A stretch of 64,000 nt of DNA from Physcomitrium patens (Eukaryota > Streptophyta > Bryopsida > Funariales > Funariaceae). The translations under genes were made by a program, and so were the position numbers. How positions within the stretch are numbered: position 1 is the first letter of the stretch; every line of letters begins with the position of its first letter. Location of the stretch: the NCBI RefSeq assembly GCF_000002425.4, contig NC_037259.1:1464964-1528963 (forward strand), written 5' to 3'. Of this stretch, positions 50,236 through 63,060 are shown piece after piece. Below the pieces are notes generated by a model that was not told the origin of the DNA, did not search any database, and worked only from the letters and a program-made list of their open reading frames with translations.

Positions 50236-50700
50236 CTTTATAAGGTGTATTGTATGAATTGTATGTTTTGGTGATGTAATCAATATTTTACATGTTTCAT
50301 CCCTTAAGTTGTTTGAAAATTCATACAATTAAAATTGTAAGTCATTTAAAAAGTTGGAATATTTTTTAATAAAACTCATCAAAACAAATATAATATTAAT
50401 TTAAAATAGTTTATATAAACCATATTATCAAACTCTTAAAATGCATATTTATATCTAAATATATATACATATATGAGAATGTTGAATAGACTCATGCTTT
50501 TGCTAAAAATCATGATGAAGAATATGGTAATCATGATGAATGTAGTTGATTTTTATTGGTTGCAAATCCAATAATAGAGAAAAATCATTATTTTTTTCAT
50601 GATGGTTAAGATGGGTGGGTCAATTTAGTAAAAGCTTTGGTCTATTTAACATTCCCCTATATATTTATATATATATATGGTTAAGGGAATTAATAATCAC
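47207..50700. other. AT-rich spacer with an LTR fragment
   Basis: No gene recognised in about 3.5 kb. It contains the LTR-related piece at 47,830-48,060 and a TA run at about 50,202-50,232. An open frame at 48,115-48,351 has no family similarity. Confidence 0.6.
47830..48060 (+). mobile_element. Fragment related to the gypsy LTR (promoter half)
   Basis: The order TATATATACATACAAGATTA, AAGCCATCTTTAATTTTATC, ACTCTAGATTCAAG and TTTGGCAATAGTCATTC follows the 3' half of the gypsy LTRs (TATATATAGAGACAAGAATG ... GGCAATAGCCATTC). Ends are not definable, so it may be a solo LTR of a sister family or a broken copy. Confidence 0.6.
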
Positions 50701-51106
50701 ATAACGTTATGCTATGGAGTTTGTAGTTCCACAAGGAAGTTATGGCCACAACATATAGTCCTAACCTCGGGAAGTAACTCATAGGTGGGCTGCAATGAAA
50801 ACCCAAACCACCATCCATTCAAAATTAGTTTTACCACTTTCATCAAGATCACAGAAACCGTTTCCGAACGAGTTGCAACGTTTGATACACAAAAACAGTT
50901 ACACTGGCGGATTCGGTTTCGCAGCAATTTGGAACTCAATGTGATTAATTTGTATAACCGAGAATACAAAATTTAATCAATCCCGGCTTTTAATAACGAT
51001 TGAACAATTCATAATTCACAACGAAGAGACTCCTGGCAGACTGAGAAGTGGCTGTCGGTGGTTCTAATTTTATGGAGTGTACGAGAGCACTTGAGAGGCA
51101 AATCCG

Positions 51107-54100
51107 CTACAGGGTTTTAGGAGCGGGTTGAGCGGCAATAGGAAGCACAGAATTTCCAAAGGGTGACGAAGGACGGGAGGTTGGCAACGGTATCTGAGTC
51201 GTGATCTGTGCTTTCACAGATGCAAACTGCTGCTCTATGTCTTTGAAAATAGCGTTGTTCTTAGACGACTTGGGCCTCAACGTCAACAGTGCAGAGTCCA
51301 AGGTCTGCTGCATTTCAGCTGCTGAAGAGGGCCTGTCAGATAGTGTCTGCATATACAGCAGAACATAATGCAATTATCAGTAGCATAGTGTTCAAGGCTT
51401 AATCAACCATAAATTTTTAGGCATTCGAAGCATACACCAAATAATGAACGTACTTATTCATGCAAGTGGAATATTTGCAAAGCACACCACCGTCGATACG
51501 TGCTCTAGGTAGTTTCAAGGTACATACCTGCAGCATAAACAACGTAGCGACACATGAGGTCATGAGCTCCACAGGAAACGTGCAATCCTTAATTGCACTC
51601 TGCTGAGTCTCAGTATGGTTGAGATCCTGCGTTAGATCTTGGGCAGCTACCTTAAGAGTTGCAGGCCTCTGACCAGGTTCACTTATATCAGCTTGAGACA
51701 ACCTACTGGAGATAGCTACAGTCCCGGTGTCAACTTCGCTGTTATCCTCTGTGATTGAAGATGAAGACGACTGAACAAGTGACCCTGGCTGAGCACTTGG
51801 TGTACAAGCATCCTGGGGTACATCACCTTCACTAGTTGGAGCAGGATAAAGGGATAACTGAAGTGGAGCTGATACGGATCCTGGAACAGATATAGCATCC
51901 AGTGCGCATCCTAATTTTTGAAGAGCATCTTCTCCTGTTTTTAAATTATCCATGGCCTGCATTCCACAAATAAACCATGTTTGAGATCCACGTTAAGATC
52001 CCTTTCGAAACTGTGATAACTCACTGCAGTAGATTTGATTTCATTGGACAACGCAAGTTTGGAAGAGAAAATTAGACATACCTTCACTGCAGTGAACACC
52101 ATGAGGTCGGCTTGCTTTCTAGCCGAAACAGCTATCTCTGAAAGGACCGGGGTTCTGTCCAAGGCCCATGGTTCACTAGGCTCCGCCGCATCTAAACTTC
52201 CTTGAGTTATCAACCAGTACCATGGAGGAGCAGCGTTATCTTGATACTTATTCCTTTGCCGCAACTGAAGTAGAGCATATGTAACCTGCTGAATGTTCAC
52301 AACAAGAACTTCAAAAACAAGCTTCTATGACATGCAAGCGCTATTCGATAAACTCATGAGGTAGATTTAAGACCCATGAGTCACAAGCTACTCAGCTAGC
52401 AACTACGGTTTTATTAACAAACTTCAAAGACTGAGTTCTGAAAACAAAGTCCAAGATACTTGAAAATCCTTTCTTCATCTCAAAAAGATGTGGCATAGGA
52501 AAAGACGGCCAAGGTGACCTGACCTATAGTTTGACAAATAGTTGTGTTGATGATTCATGTTCAGCCAAACGACGGGATATATAAGTTTTACTGAACAGCA
52601 CGAACCGCCTAATTGGGCTTCAAATCCACAATGAAAAACCTTAGAATTGAATTCAACCCAAGTTACCAACGAACGTGCCAATAACAAGAAAGTGAAATTT
52701 TACGGGACCTGCTCGTTCACTTCCTTCAGTTGGAGAACGACCGTGGCATACTGACGTTGAAAGGTCTCAGGAGTCTTAAATCCCCCTCGACTGCTACTTG
52801 CGTCATCATTCATTTGCCGAAACTCCAAAACAAGCGCTTCCTGCTTACAATCATAGAAGAATTCTCACTCAAAGAACAGAAAAAAAATGTACTATGGACT
52901 CCAACATATCAACCTGTTTGTTGTCCTGTGAAATTCGCAATGTGCAAAGGCGATCATTAGGTGGAACACATATGATACCGCAATTCCTACCTTTTTATCA
53001 AGTGCACGTGAAAGTTCAGCCAATGCCCATACTTCCGCTTCCCTTGACTGAAGACCACTTCGTGTTTGGTGCGGGCCAACTCTTGAGGAGGCTACAGCAG
53101 ACTTAACGGTCATTTCGTTTGCCTCACGAACCGCTCTGTTAGTAACTTCTTTTGCTTCTCGTACAGCATCTAGCGTGTCAGCCTGTCCACACAATTCCAC
53201 CATTTTGAGAGGGATAATGAATTGTACAAGGCAAAGAGCTCAGAACGTACTGAAATCATATCATAAACTGAACTTGACAATCGTTGATTTCAGAAACTTT
53301 AAATCAACATTTGTCAAACAATTACAACAAGAGGTTTATTTTTCAAATTGTGGTCGAGTGACTGGCTGGTCAATAGTTGATAGGTATTTATGCTGGCTAA
53401 CAGCAAAGATGGTTGGACAGCCGTATAACCTTAAGTAGCTCCATGAACGGATATAGAGTACCTGATATTATGATACGAAGAATTTGTGAGATTAGACATC
53501 CAATATCGTATTTCTACCGACACAACAACATTGATAGAAACCACATTTGAGCCTAGTCACATACCTATGACCAACTAGAAAGGTTGTTAATAAAACGTTG
53601 TGTTAACATGGTAAACCGAAGCTCCAAGCGCTCATTTAAGGCTGCACGTGCAGCTCCTCCGACACCACTGGAGATACTCCACGTCTTCAGCTTCGATAAC
53701 TGAGTGTGCGGTCTATCCCTTGCACTGATGTGAAACGCCGTCGCATCACTTCAGGCATGTTACCAAGTACATTTGCAGGCATCGCATCGATATCCTGAAA
53801 ACGGTGCGAGGAAGTCAGACCATGATAACGAAAGCCAATGTTCAGAACCTTCATATAAAATAATGTCGAAAGCTGTATAAATCTCATGTGGGATACGGCG
53901 CTTCTAACAAGGCATGATATTCGATGATTCCAGATTTTGAATTGAATCAGATAAACAACTCAGATTTCAATACATAACGATGATTGTAAAAACATGCACA
54001 ACCTCGTAACAGTTTAGACTAACGCTGACTTAGATCAGTCATCTTAATTATTGCACCAAGGAGACAGGTGGTATTAGCTATCTCAACTTCCCTTCAAACA

Positions 54101-57100
54101 CCAGAGAAGGGTTGAGAAGTTGCTACATTATGCTGGAGTCGAAGGACTTACCATGACCAGTTCCACCCCTAACTCAGGTATCAAACTGCACTCGACAGCG
54201 AGAACGATCGACTGTAAGGATACTCCCATCGTGTATTTCGCGCGTCCTAGGGTGACGAGCAATTACTTTCTGACCCACCGTCAAGGGACGAGCTAAATCA
54301 GTGGGTAGCCCTTCTCTAAGGCCAGTTCGAAGTTCATGATAATGTGTGCGCACTGACTCACGATATGTTTCTAACTTTTCCCTCTCTTCTTGTAGAAATC
54401 GTTTGGAGAGTCTTCTGGGTTTCCCAAGAGAGCTGCATACACAGGACGGCAATATACTTGTAAAACCCCGTTTTCATGACAGAAAGTGTTCATTGGCACT
54501 CCCACCTTTAGTTATCAACCGAATTCAATACAATCAGTAGATAACTTACCCTCGTATAACACCCCACTCGATGCGTGTGAGCCTTGGCACATGACCAAGG
54601 CCTGCATGATTCAGATACTTAACAAATTCATTACGTGCGAACCAAGGAAGGTCGATAGCACTGTAGAACCACTCACACATGCACCATCGCCGAACTTTTG
54701 GGCATAGGCAATGAATGATTTTTGCCTGCATAATGTCAAGCACATCAATATATAGTTGCAACTATTTTATACACAAAGACGGTTAAATGAACTAACGTCG
54801 TTCTTTCAACACAGCTTCATCAAGGGCTGTGTTGATATACACAGATCTGGTCTTTCGAATACCTACCTTAGCACTGGTTAATCCAAGTTCAGGGGTGGAA
54901 TGTGGGCAGAAATTTTTTTCTCTTCTCTTAGACTCCTGACGTGGGGAATTCACCCCATTAACCGACTTCGAGGGAGTACCGATACGTTCTGGAAGCAGTT
55001 TCTCTGATACCCCATTCTTCTTACTCCCAAGTTTTGGAGAGAGAGAACTTTCGTCGATGTCCATAGAATGATCTTCTGCATTCTTAGGGGTCTGCTTACC
55101 AAGGCTAGAAGCACCTGCACCATCTACTGCATCAATTTCTGATTGCTGCTTCAGAAGCTTATGCCACGATTTAGAAGATAGTAACTTGGTTCCAGTTGGC
55201 CTTTTAGTTTTGGTTCGTGGCTTCAGCGATACAAAAGCCTCTCCATCAGGAACTGGAGCCACAACCTGCAACTCAAAGATAAACAACTTTTATCATCTTG
55301 AACCTCACAGTCCCACGTTAAACACACGCTGATAACCCAAGTCTCATTCCCAGATCCTTGAAATATGCACCTTGAAGAGAAAACTATGCAAATTAGATTC
55401 ACCAAGATATTCACCATAACGTTTGACATTATATGATGGTCTATGTTACAAAATTACCTTGAGAACCTTATCACCGGAAAACTTCCTTTTCCGCTTTTTA
55501 GAATCTGCTGGAGAAGTACATGGGCGTCTATCTTCAGACGCTGCTTCCTCTTCCTCTGTCTTAAGATCTCCTTCCCCTTCAAAATTATCATTGCCTAAAC
55601 TTCGCATTTCTTCGGCTCGTAGAGATTTCGAAACATGTTTTGGTTCTGTACCATCCAGGCTAGATTGCTTCCTGGCCTTGGGTTTCAGATATTCAGTATA
55701 AGCTTCAAAAGTAGCTGCAAACCTCAAGTGTACGTTATATCAGATTAGAAAGTCCAAAACGAAAGACGGTGGAGCAGACTCTAATGGATTGTGCAGAACA
55801 ACAAACCTTTGTATGCCATACTTTCAGGCGGAAACTACCGACCAATTCGCATAGTAGGCAGAAGAACCGAACAGTGACGGTAAGTCTTGATAGTACATAT
55901 ACACGTCACAGCACCCTTTCGACATAAATATTTCCCTATACACGACCACATTATTACTCGAACAACTTACAGGAGAAAGAAAGTCACTTACTGGGAACAA
56001 AGTTCAAATTCTCACCAAATTCCAGACCTTCTAGCTCCAATGACGAGGCCGCTAGAGTCGCTAAAGCATCCAGTCCGCTGTTGCTAACTACTGCACATAG
56101 GTATGTTCTATATTTTCAATGTTTCGGCAACGAATATCGGAAAAGCACTGTAATTAAGCAATACAATAGGACAAAAGATACTGAAAAGCTGATGAAGAGC
56201 TATTTTTAATTCTGTATGACATGCTGCTCAGAATAAAGATAGCAAACGATGACAATGGACTACTCACCAGCTGGACTTGTATATGTACCGCCAGAGAAGA
56301 GTTGTCTACTTCTCTTCTTTTGCTTGGGAGGAGGTGAACCAGGACGCCGCCTCCTCTGAACAAAAGGTGGTGGACTAGACCCCTCTCCTGGTTCATCCGC
56401 ACCGATGCGTTGTCTTTCTGCTGCTTCCAGCAACTCCTTGACATTTTCTTTTCTCTTCTCTCGAATCTGAGCAGCTTCATGTTTATCATCCAAATTCTGT
56501 AACTGTATCTTCTTGAAGAACGGTTTTTTCAGCTTACTCTTAATGTCACCAACTTTCGGAGTTTTTCTATCTGCGTCTGACGTATGCGTGCTGCTGCTTG
56601 CTTTGGTAGCACCCTCGTTCTGCAGAACTTTGCTTTCAGGACTTCCGTCCAGCTGATTATCCGCTTGGCTTGTCGAAGCAGTAGGCTTCACAGAGCCATC
56701 AGGTTCTCTCCTCCACAGTGACTCCTGAAGAAAAGAGTTATATGTGCAATCCATGTGTAAATCATATCCAGCTTAAGTATCACCAATGCTGTCGATTAGA
56801 ACATGACAGTAGAGACAAACGCAAAAGAGTTTCTGACAAAACATCGAGCAATTTCGTGCTGCCACTTAGCACTAGATAGCACTTAAGACTGCCCTCAAGT
56901 CACTGATCAACTTATAAACCAGTCTAACTTCTGCTTTTGAGCCAAGGTTAGCAGACCAAGAGTACCTTGTCACCATTCTGGTGAACAGAGGATTGTCTAA
57001 AGCTCCTCCTTGAGAGATTATTTGATGCCGATGGTGACGTTGTCGGCTTTGACACTAAGGTGCGGGCAGCTGCTACATCAGAGTCTGAATCCTCTTCCAC

Positions 57101-59146
57101 CACATTCTGAGGCTTGGAATCAGGGACTTTGATGATCTTTATTCTTTTCTCCGATGCTTTGCCCGTCTGAAATCGAGGAGTGCGTTTGCCTACTGGACCA
57201 ATACTGCTTGCTGTATGAACAATGTTATACATCAATTGACCAAATCACTTAGGTTGCTTCTAAGAAGTCACTCAATGCAAAGAGTAGTACGATAATAATC
57301 CCCAATAGGAGTGAAGAAGTTAAACCATTTCTCCTAGATTGGAGCCCAATATGAAATTTCATACTCGACTGAACTACATGACGAGGGATTCCCTCATCAA
57401 TTTAATTGTAAATTTCGTAGTCCAACATTGGGCAGACTAGTCCTAAATTTTTTTCAATACGAAAATTACACAGATAGCGAAAGATGTAGCTTACTTCTTG
57501 GTCTTTTGACAGGTGAAGGACCTCCAAAACCACTAGCTCCTAAAAGGCCATCGAAACGGATGCTGCTGCTATCCATCCCTGTGCTGGTAACTGGTTTCTT
57601 CGTGAGCGGAATATAGTTTGACCTCTCTTCTGAACCAACACCATCATCACTACTCTCTGCACCTGCACTTTGGCTTACATCCTGTAACAATTGTCAAATC
57701 AGGAATGCGCAATACAACCGTTTCAAGACAGACACCTCCATTTTGAATGATTTGCATACAGGTAAGTTTTCATAAACAATGAAAGCACTTGGGTGCTTCA
57801 GAACTTGGATAAGTCTATCAGGAAGGTGCCACCTATTGACTTGCTGAGAAAAGACTACAAAAAAAAAAATAGACGAGGGGTACACCTAAGTTTAATTTTT
57901 TGAAAGATGAATCAAATATGAGATTTATTCTTTTAATCATTCAGCAAAAGACGAAAATCACGCACCAACAAGTTATAATGGTCTGTCATCATGGCTTTAA
58001 GTCCAGCAGCAGATACATCTCCTTCAGGAAGAGACAAATATGCCTGCAATGTGCAAACATCTAAGTCACAGCCACTCCATTTTCAGGGATAAAAACAAAA
58101 TTACTCGAGCTCCATGACGAAAGATCGAAATCTTCCAGGCTCTTAGACGTGTACCTTGTTTGTGGTATATAATGCCTCAACCATCTCTGCCGTTCTCTTG
58201 TGTAAGCTCGCAGAAACCTGAAATCATCAAATTCTGTGACTCATAGTTTGCACCACGAAAAAATAAATGCAGTGGACCATAGTAAAAGCATAAACCAATT
58301 CTTTATCCGCATTATTCGGTGGTTAGAGTGAACTGAAGAACACCCCAGGTAACATAATTACTACCGAAAAGAAGTACAAATTCTGCATAGTATCGTATTA
58401 GCTGCTGTACACAATATCTACCCACGGTTGGTTGGCAGATGAAAAGGAAGTAGAAATCGCAAGCAAGCAGCTAAAAAGGACCTGAGAATGCATTCGACTT
58501 GTAAAACCCAGTTAAGAACCAGTTAATCAACCAATCTTTGAATAACACCAGGTTCCATTAAAATGCACAAAAATGCATGACAAACAATGGAACTTCAATC
58601 TAATCTGTCCAGGCTCTGTCGTGCCCCGTTGTGTAGGCATTAAGCAACATGCAGAACAGATCAGTACCTTCTTCCAGTCCTTGCCATATTTGCGAAAGGC
58701 TTGGTAAAACATCTCAAGATCTTCTTTACTCCAAGGAGATCCAAGCATATCTGTCAGCTTTCGCTTCTGCACCCCTAGCCACAACACACGTTACTTCTTT
58801 GACCTATGGTTCTCGGGGCTCACAAAATCAAGACTTGCTAAACAAAGATCTGAAGGAATAGAACAACATACAACACTCAGCAGGGTCAAATTTTTTTAAC
58901 AACCAGAAACCCGCCGCGAAGGTGATCCCACACAAGCATTATAACGCTATGGCAAACATTCAAATGACGTTAACCGTAATTGACGAAAAGCATCCTTCAC
59001 ATCTTCCATATCTGCAGCTGAATGTGGAAGCTCGGTTTCCTTACCCTGGATTTACTCTTTTCCGTTCCATCTTCGTTCCTATCTACACCACCTGCAATCT
59101 TTGCCACAGGTTTTGAGGACGTTCTTGGCCGTCTAGCCGATGCCAT
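51107..59146 (-). CDS. ALY: ALWAYS EARLY / LIN-9 homologue (DREAM complex), 18 exons, with a frameshift
   Basis: Plant relatives of LIN-9/Mip130 are subunits of the DREAM/MuvB cell-cycle and chromatin complex. Exons (minus strand, high to low): 59146-59045, 58766-58668, 58217-58155, 58043-57966, 57681-57495, 57210-56966, 56724-56268, 56090-55992, 55714-55458, 55265-54867, 54725-54550, 54432-54152, 53794-53726 (its end is tentative), 53182-52991, 52840-52709, 52285-52082, 51956-51528, 51346-51107. Domains: an N-terminal SANT/Myb domain ([20 protein letters not shown], with EMVEALY and AYLSLPEG), basic linkers, a DIRP domain ([41 protein letters not shown], then DIDAMP), a helical segment ([12 protein letters not shown]), [10 protein letters not shown], and a conserved C-terminus ([13 protein letters not shown]). 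Within exon 12 the reading GAT ACC TGA G lacks 2 bases for the family's Asp-x-Pro-Glu-Leu-Gly, giving a stop at 54176-54174 after about 806 residues; the exons beyond are intact and would complete about 1,236. Confidence 0.9.
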
Positions 59147-61383
59147 GTTGGTGGCTCCTAATCTCCTCGAACTCCCAGTTTACAAACAGTAAACGCACAT
59201 GACCCCCACAATAATTAAAGATGGCGGCGTAGAGGTCTTCGATGGAGTCTCTGAAAAATCAAGTTGCCCCCAATTGCACCCACAAAGATCATCTCGCAAC
59301 TAGGAAAACCACTTCTTTAGGTGCAATTAATTGAGGAGTACTCAGCGTGAACTCAATATTGGGGATGCTCATCATTAATCTACAGCACTCGATGATTCGT
59401 CAAAAAATATGTTTCTCCGCGTATTAAGCTGGCTAATCTCAGCGAAGTAATCCCAGTCATGCTACCTTTCAATACTGTAGCGTACAAAATGTGATAAACA
59501 CCCATAAAACTGCAAATAATCCAGTACACTCACCCTAAAATTCGCACATTTGCTAGATACAAAAACGATAGGCGTTGGCAAAATCACATTGTCTCACGCG
59601 AACAAGCAAATAGTATAACGAACACCCTCTGACGGTAGTTAAGCTGGCCAGAGAGAATGCCATTCACAAATTAGACTAATCACAAGTTAATCGGTAAAGA
59701 ACTTCACAATCACCTCATAGTGTCCCTAAACAATATCTCTAGAAGTCCATCAGATAATGCGAAGCGATAGTCTAGTGGTCACGTACTTAGACTCGAACTG
59801 CCCTCGGAAAACGTGTTTGCCAGGGAGTGCCATCATTCTTCCTCTCAGCAAACAAAACAACCTACAGTCTACCAGAGAAAAGGATGTACAATCAAAAGAT
59901 AGTAAATCACAACCTCATAATGAGAAGGGGAGGAAGATTAAAGGAAAAGACGGAACAAATGCATAGTCCACAACTGAAAAGTAAGGTGGTGCGGAAAATT
60001 CTTAAAGAAGATAAGCTGCTCCAAAAAAGAGCAACATGAGCTTCAGCAGATACAAAAAGGAAAAGAATCCCGAGTGTGGAAGCAGTCGACAAAACCAGTA
60101 GGCTTCGATGCATCCATAAAGACCAGCCAAGACATGAAATTAATGATTTCATTGCTTCCTAACAATTTGGCAGAGAGAACCGCTACGGATAATTTACATC
60201 ACAGCATCAAGTACCATTCGAAAGTGAGCTTAAAGTTTTCACAATGGTTAATACTGCATTCGTTGTCTTGGCACGTGAAGCGACAAGTCAACACAGATTA
60301 CAGAATAATCAAGGGAGACACTTACAATCTACAATCCCTTACAATCTACCCTTCGTCCTGGAAGACGAGAAGCCTGGAGGGAGATCATTGAAAATTTCGT
60401 GAAAAAGTCACGTTCCAAACTGTTACGTAGCCCAAACTACATCGAAGGCAACCCGAGATTAACAAGGCCAGCCTCAGTGTACCAAGAGAAAGCAGGAAGC
60501 CAACAGGAACAGAAACACATCCGTGTCCTCGTAAGTTCCCTTTCTCTCCAAATTCCTCCACCGAAGCCACTAAAACCTCAAATTAAAGCCACCAAGCTCG
60601 CCAAATGTCGCCCCGCGCAATAGTTCCACGTCCAAAACGTCGAGCACCTGCCAGGAAAAGCCAGTAAACTCCATCCCATGGAAAGCCACTACCAAGTTGC
60701 GGGTTCTTTCTTTCAGCAGAAAATCACGTGTGAACCAGGATACAATCGCGCGCCACCTAAACTACAAACAGCAAACGATCACTCATCACTCTAAACCACC
60801 ATACCCGAAATCTCTGTGTGTCAATCTCTCTCCCTCTCAAAAAGAAATACAAACACTCGATCAACCACCAACTCGCTTGATCCGACTATGAAAAACTCGA
60901 AACAAATGTCCTCCTGCAGCTGTCATGCGCATACAGCTAACGCCACCAATCCGCGCAAAACTCACACGACAATTCCTGGCCAAATTACCCCTCCTACACC
61001 AAATGCGGGGTCAAAAAGACAAAGAGCAAGCTCAAATGATACCGCGAGGGAGCTCCAGTGCAGCGACTAGCAATCCAGGGCCCTGCATCGCAGGCAACTC
61101 AGCGAAATCTAGCGCCCCGCAATGTTTTCTCCGAGCTCCGCCACAGCTTCATGCTCGCGACCTGCTCCAAAATTTCAAAAGACCTAGCCACTGGCAACCC
61201 CAGTAGGCGGGCGACCGGGGGACGAGGGGTGGAGAATTGGGGGAGGAGACCAGACGGTAGTGCAGACGCGGAGTTCAGCAGGGTTTATTGAGCGACCGAT
61301 GGTCGGGGTGGTTTTCATCCACGTGCAATGAATTTTTGAAAATTGGGCGGAGTTAGCATTTGGGGCTTGGCCTAGACATAAAA
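59147..61383 (-). promoter_or_regulatory. Upstream region of ALY, probable leader and promoter
   Basis: Moderate GC without a recognisable gene on either strand; several short frames (for example 60,925-61,206 +) look like chance. The island ends abruptly at a TA run at 61,386. The higher GC stretch at about 60,600-61,300 is the likeliest promoter, which would imply a long or spliced 5' leader. This is inference from composition only. Confidence 0.45.
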
Positions 61384-61385
61384 TC

Positions 61386-61410
61386 ATATATATATATATA
61401 TATATATATG
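61386..61410. repeat. (TA)n microsatellite at the island border
   Basis: A pure TA run that starts within a few bases of the change from moderate GC to AT-rich sequence. A second one lies at about 61,564-61,590. Confidence 0.85.
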
Positions 61411-61999
61411 TATTTTTATTTATTTATTTATATTTAAATTCGGCCCTAAGACCTTCTTTTTGAGCCCTCCATTGAGACATTTTGTTTTGTAAAAGCTTGG
61501 GAGCCATATGATGTTTCTTCTATTTTTTCTAAGAAATCATTGTAGAGTGATTACTTGACAGAAATATATATATATATATATATATATATTCTTATGCAAT
61601 ATTACCTTTGCTAAATTTTCTCATACTAAGTTTTAATTCCAATAAAATATATAAAAAAAAAATGGAGGAATTGACATGGTTCTATAGTATTTATGTTATA
61701 TCTCTCCTAAGTTCTTAGTTATGGCCTTGATAGAAAAATATAACTTTGTAGAAAGAAACAAAAGTAGAGATGGAAAAAGCGGAAGGGAGTGCAAATAGGC
61801 AAATAGGCCACCATCTTAGCCAAGAATCGAGCATGCTTTGGTAGAGACCTTCTATATGCAACTTCCACTAAATGTTGCAAAGAAACTTATAGATAGCATA
61901 TTCACTTAGATTTCAACGTTAAGCATGGAGATAATAATAAAAAGGCTCTGTAGCTTTTTTATGAATGTGAATGACAAGGGTATTATTAACATCTTTGTC
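61411..61999. other. AT-rich spacer
   Basis: No gene or recognised repeat apart from a TA run at about 61,564-61,590. It may include the 3' end of the transposase element that follows. Confidence 0.55.
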
Positions 62000-62720
62000 T
62001 TTCCTTTGCTTGTTGATGATAAATAAGCTCAACAATTTCTTGATTATTTAGCTCAATATGCACACCATTCTCTTTGACTAGTTTGAGTAGGTTCTTGATT
62101 GACATTAGATTTTGTAATAGAAGATCCCAAATTATGCCCATTAGCTCTTCTTTGACTATTTCTTTACCATTATCAATATTTGCAACTTCAAGTGTTTGCT
62201 CAAATAGTCTAGTATGTTTGAAGTAGTTCTTTATTATGCTTGGAAGTAATTCTACTTAAGTTGTAAGTGACCAATGCATTGCCATCAATTGGTCGACCCT
62301 ATACATGTTAAGCTTATATTGCTTGTCTCGATCAAGTATATTTTATAAATAGAAACATCAATACTATCACTTAAGTATTGCCATAATTCCAACATCTATT
62401 AGCTAAATCTTTGATGTAGAATTTAGGAGAAGCATACAAATATCAATGTTTGGAGTCACATAGTCATTTGTAATGTGCAACAATATGTTGTCTATTAGAA
62501 GAAGGATCTGCCAATATGCCTTCTCTATTTTTTTATTGAATTTTTTTAGCCATTCTTGAAAAAAAATCTTGATCATCCATATTTTCTTATTGAAATAATA
62601 ATAAAAGCCCAACTATTTGCATGTGTAGTGGTTGAAGCAATGAAGCTAGTAGGCATGACCAATGAAAAAAAGCAACAACTTAAAGATTCTATTGGCATTT
62701 GCTATGAATGCAATGGTATT

Positions 62721-62757
<37 letters not shown>

Positions 62758-63060
62758 AATTGACAATTTGTTGTTGAGTGATGGTTCACTCTGGCACCAT
62801 ATTATAAAAGAATCATATTTCATCCATATTATAAATGATGCACAAATTATAGCTTACAATGTGGGTGTGTAGAATAAGCATTGCTGCATTGATACTAGCT
62901 TGATCACTTGGCCTTACCTCTCTATGTATTTTGATAACCTTTAGCTTGTAGCAAGCAAGGAACTTCTCAAACCAACCATTCAAAAACTTGATTATACCTT
63001 TAAGGATTGCAAACATCTTTATAAAGTATCAAAAGTGCTTTTTAATGAGCTTCAATGACA
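62000..63060 (-). pseudogene. pogo/Tigger-like DDE transposase remnant
   Basis: Read on the minus strand: GWFEKFLACYKLKVIKIH (HTH end), SDQASINAAM, then CIIYNMDE (62,816-62,840), the first Asp of the DDE domain; after a (TA)n insertion at 62,724-62,755 come WLKKFNKKI, QILLLIDN (second Asp, near 62,485-62,510), a degraded PNIDICMLLLNSTSKI in place of the usual PPNTTS block, KYKLNMY, and NYFKHTRLF, matching the family's NCWRHTG-like C-terminal block. Stops and frameshifts are frequent. This is a Tc1/mariner-superfamily DNA transposon related to CENP-B proteins. Element ends and terminal repeats were not found; the N-terminus may extend upstream to about 63,400. Confidence 0.78.
62724..62755. 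repeat. (TA)n microsatellite within the transposase remnant
   Basis: Pure TA run that interrupts the transposase reading between its two Asp motifs. TA is also the target site of this transposon superfamily. Confidence 0.85.

Noticed and set aside
54546..54570. Pseudogene status for the whole ALY gene
   Set aside because: Only one 2-base deficit was found against 18 otherwise clean exons; a sequence error or alternative splicing remains possible, so I keep it as a gene with a flagged frameshift.
59755..59815. A tRNA-like stretch with TAGTCTAGTGGTCA (A-box-like)
   Set aside because: No acceptor-stem pairing and no B-box (GGTTCGA) at the right distance; not a tRNA.
60925..61291. Overlapping + strand frames of 77-93 codons upstream of ALY
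   Set aside because: Several frames are open at once because of higher GC; none shows a family or a conserved start.
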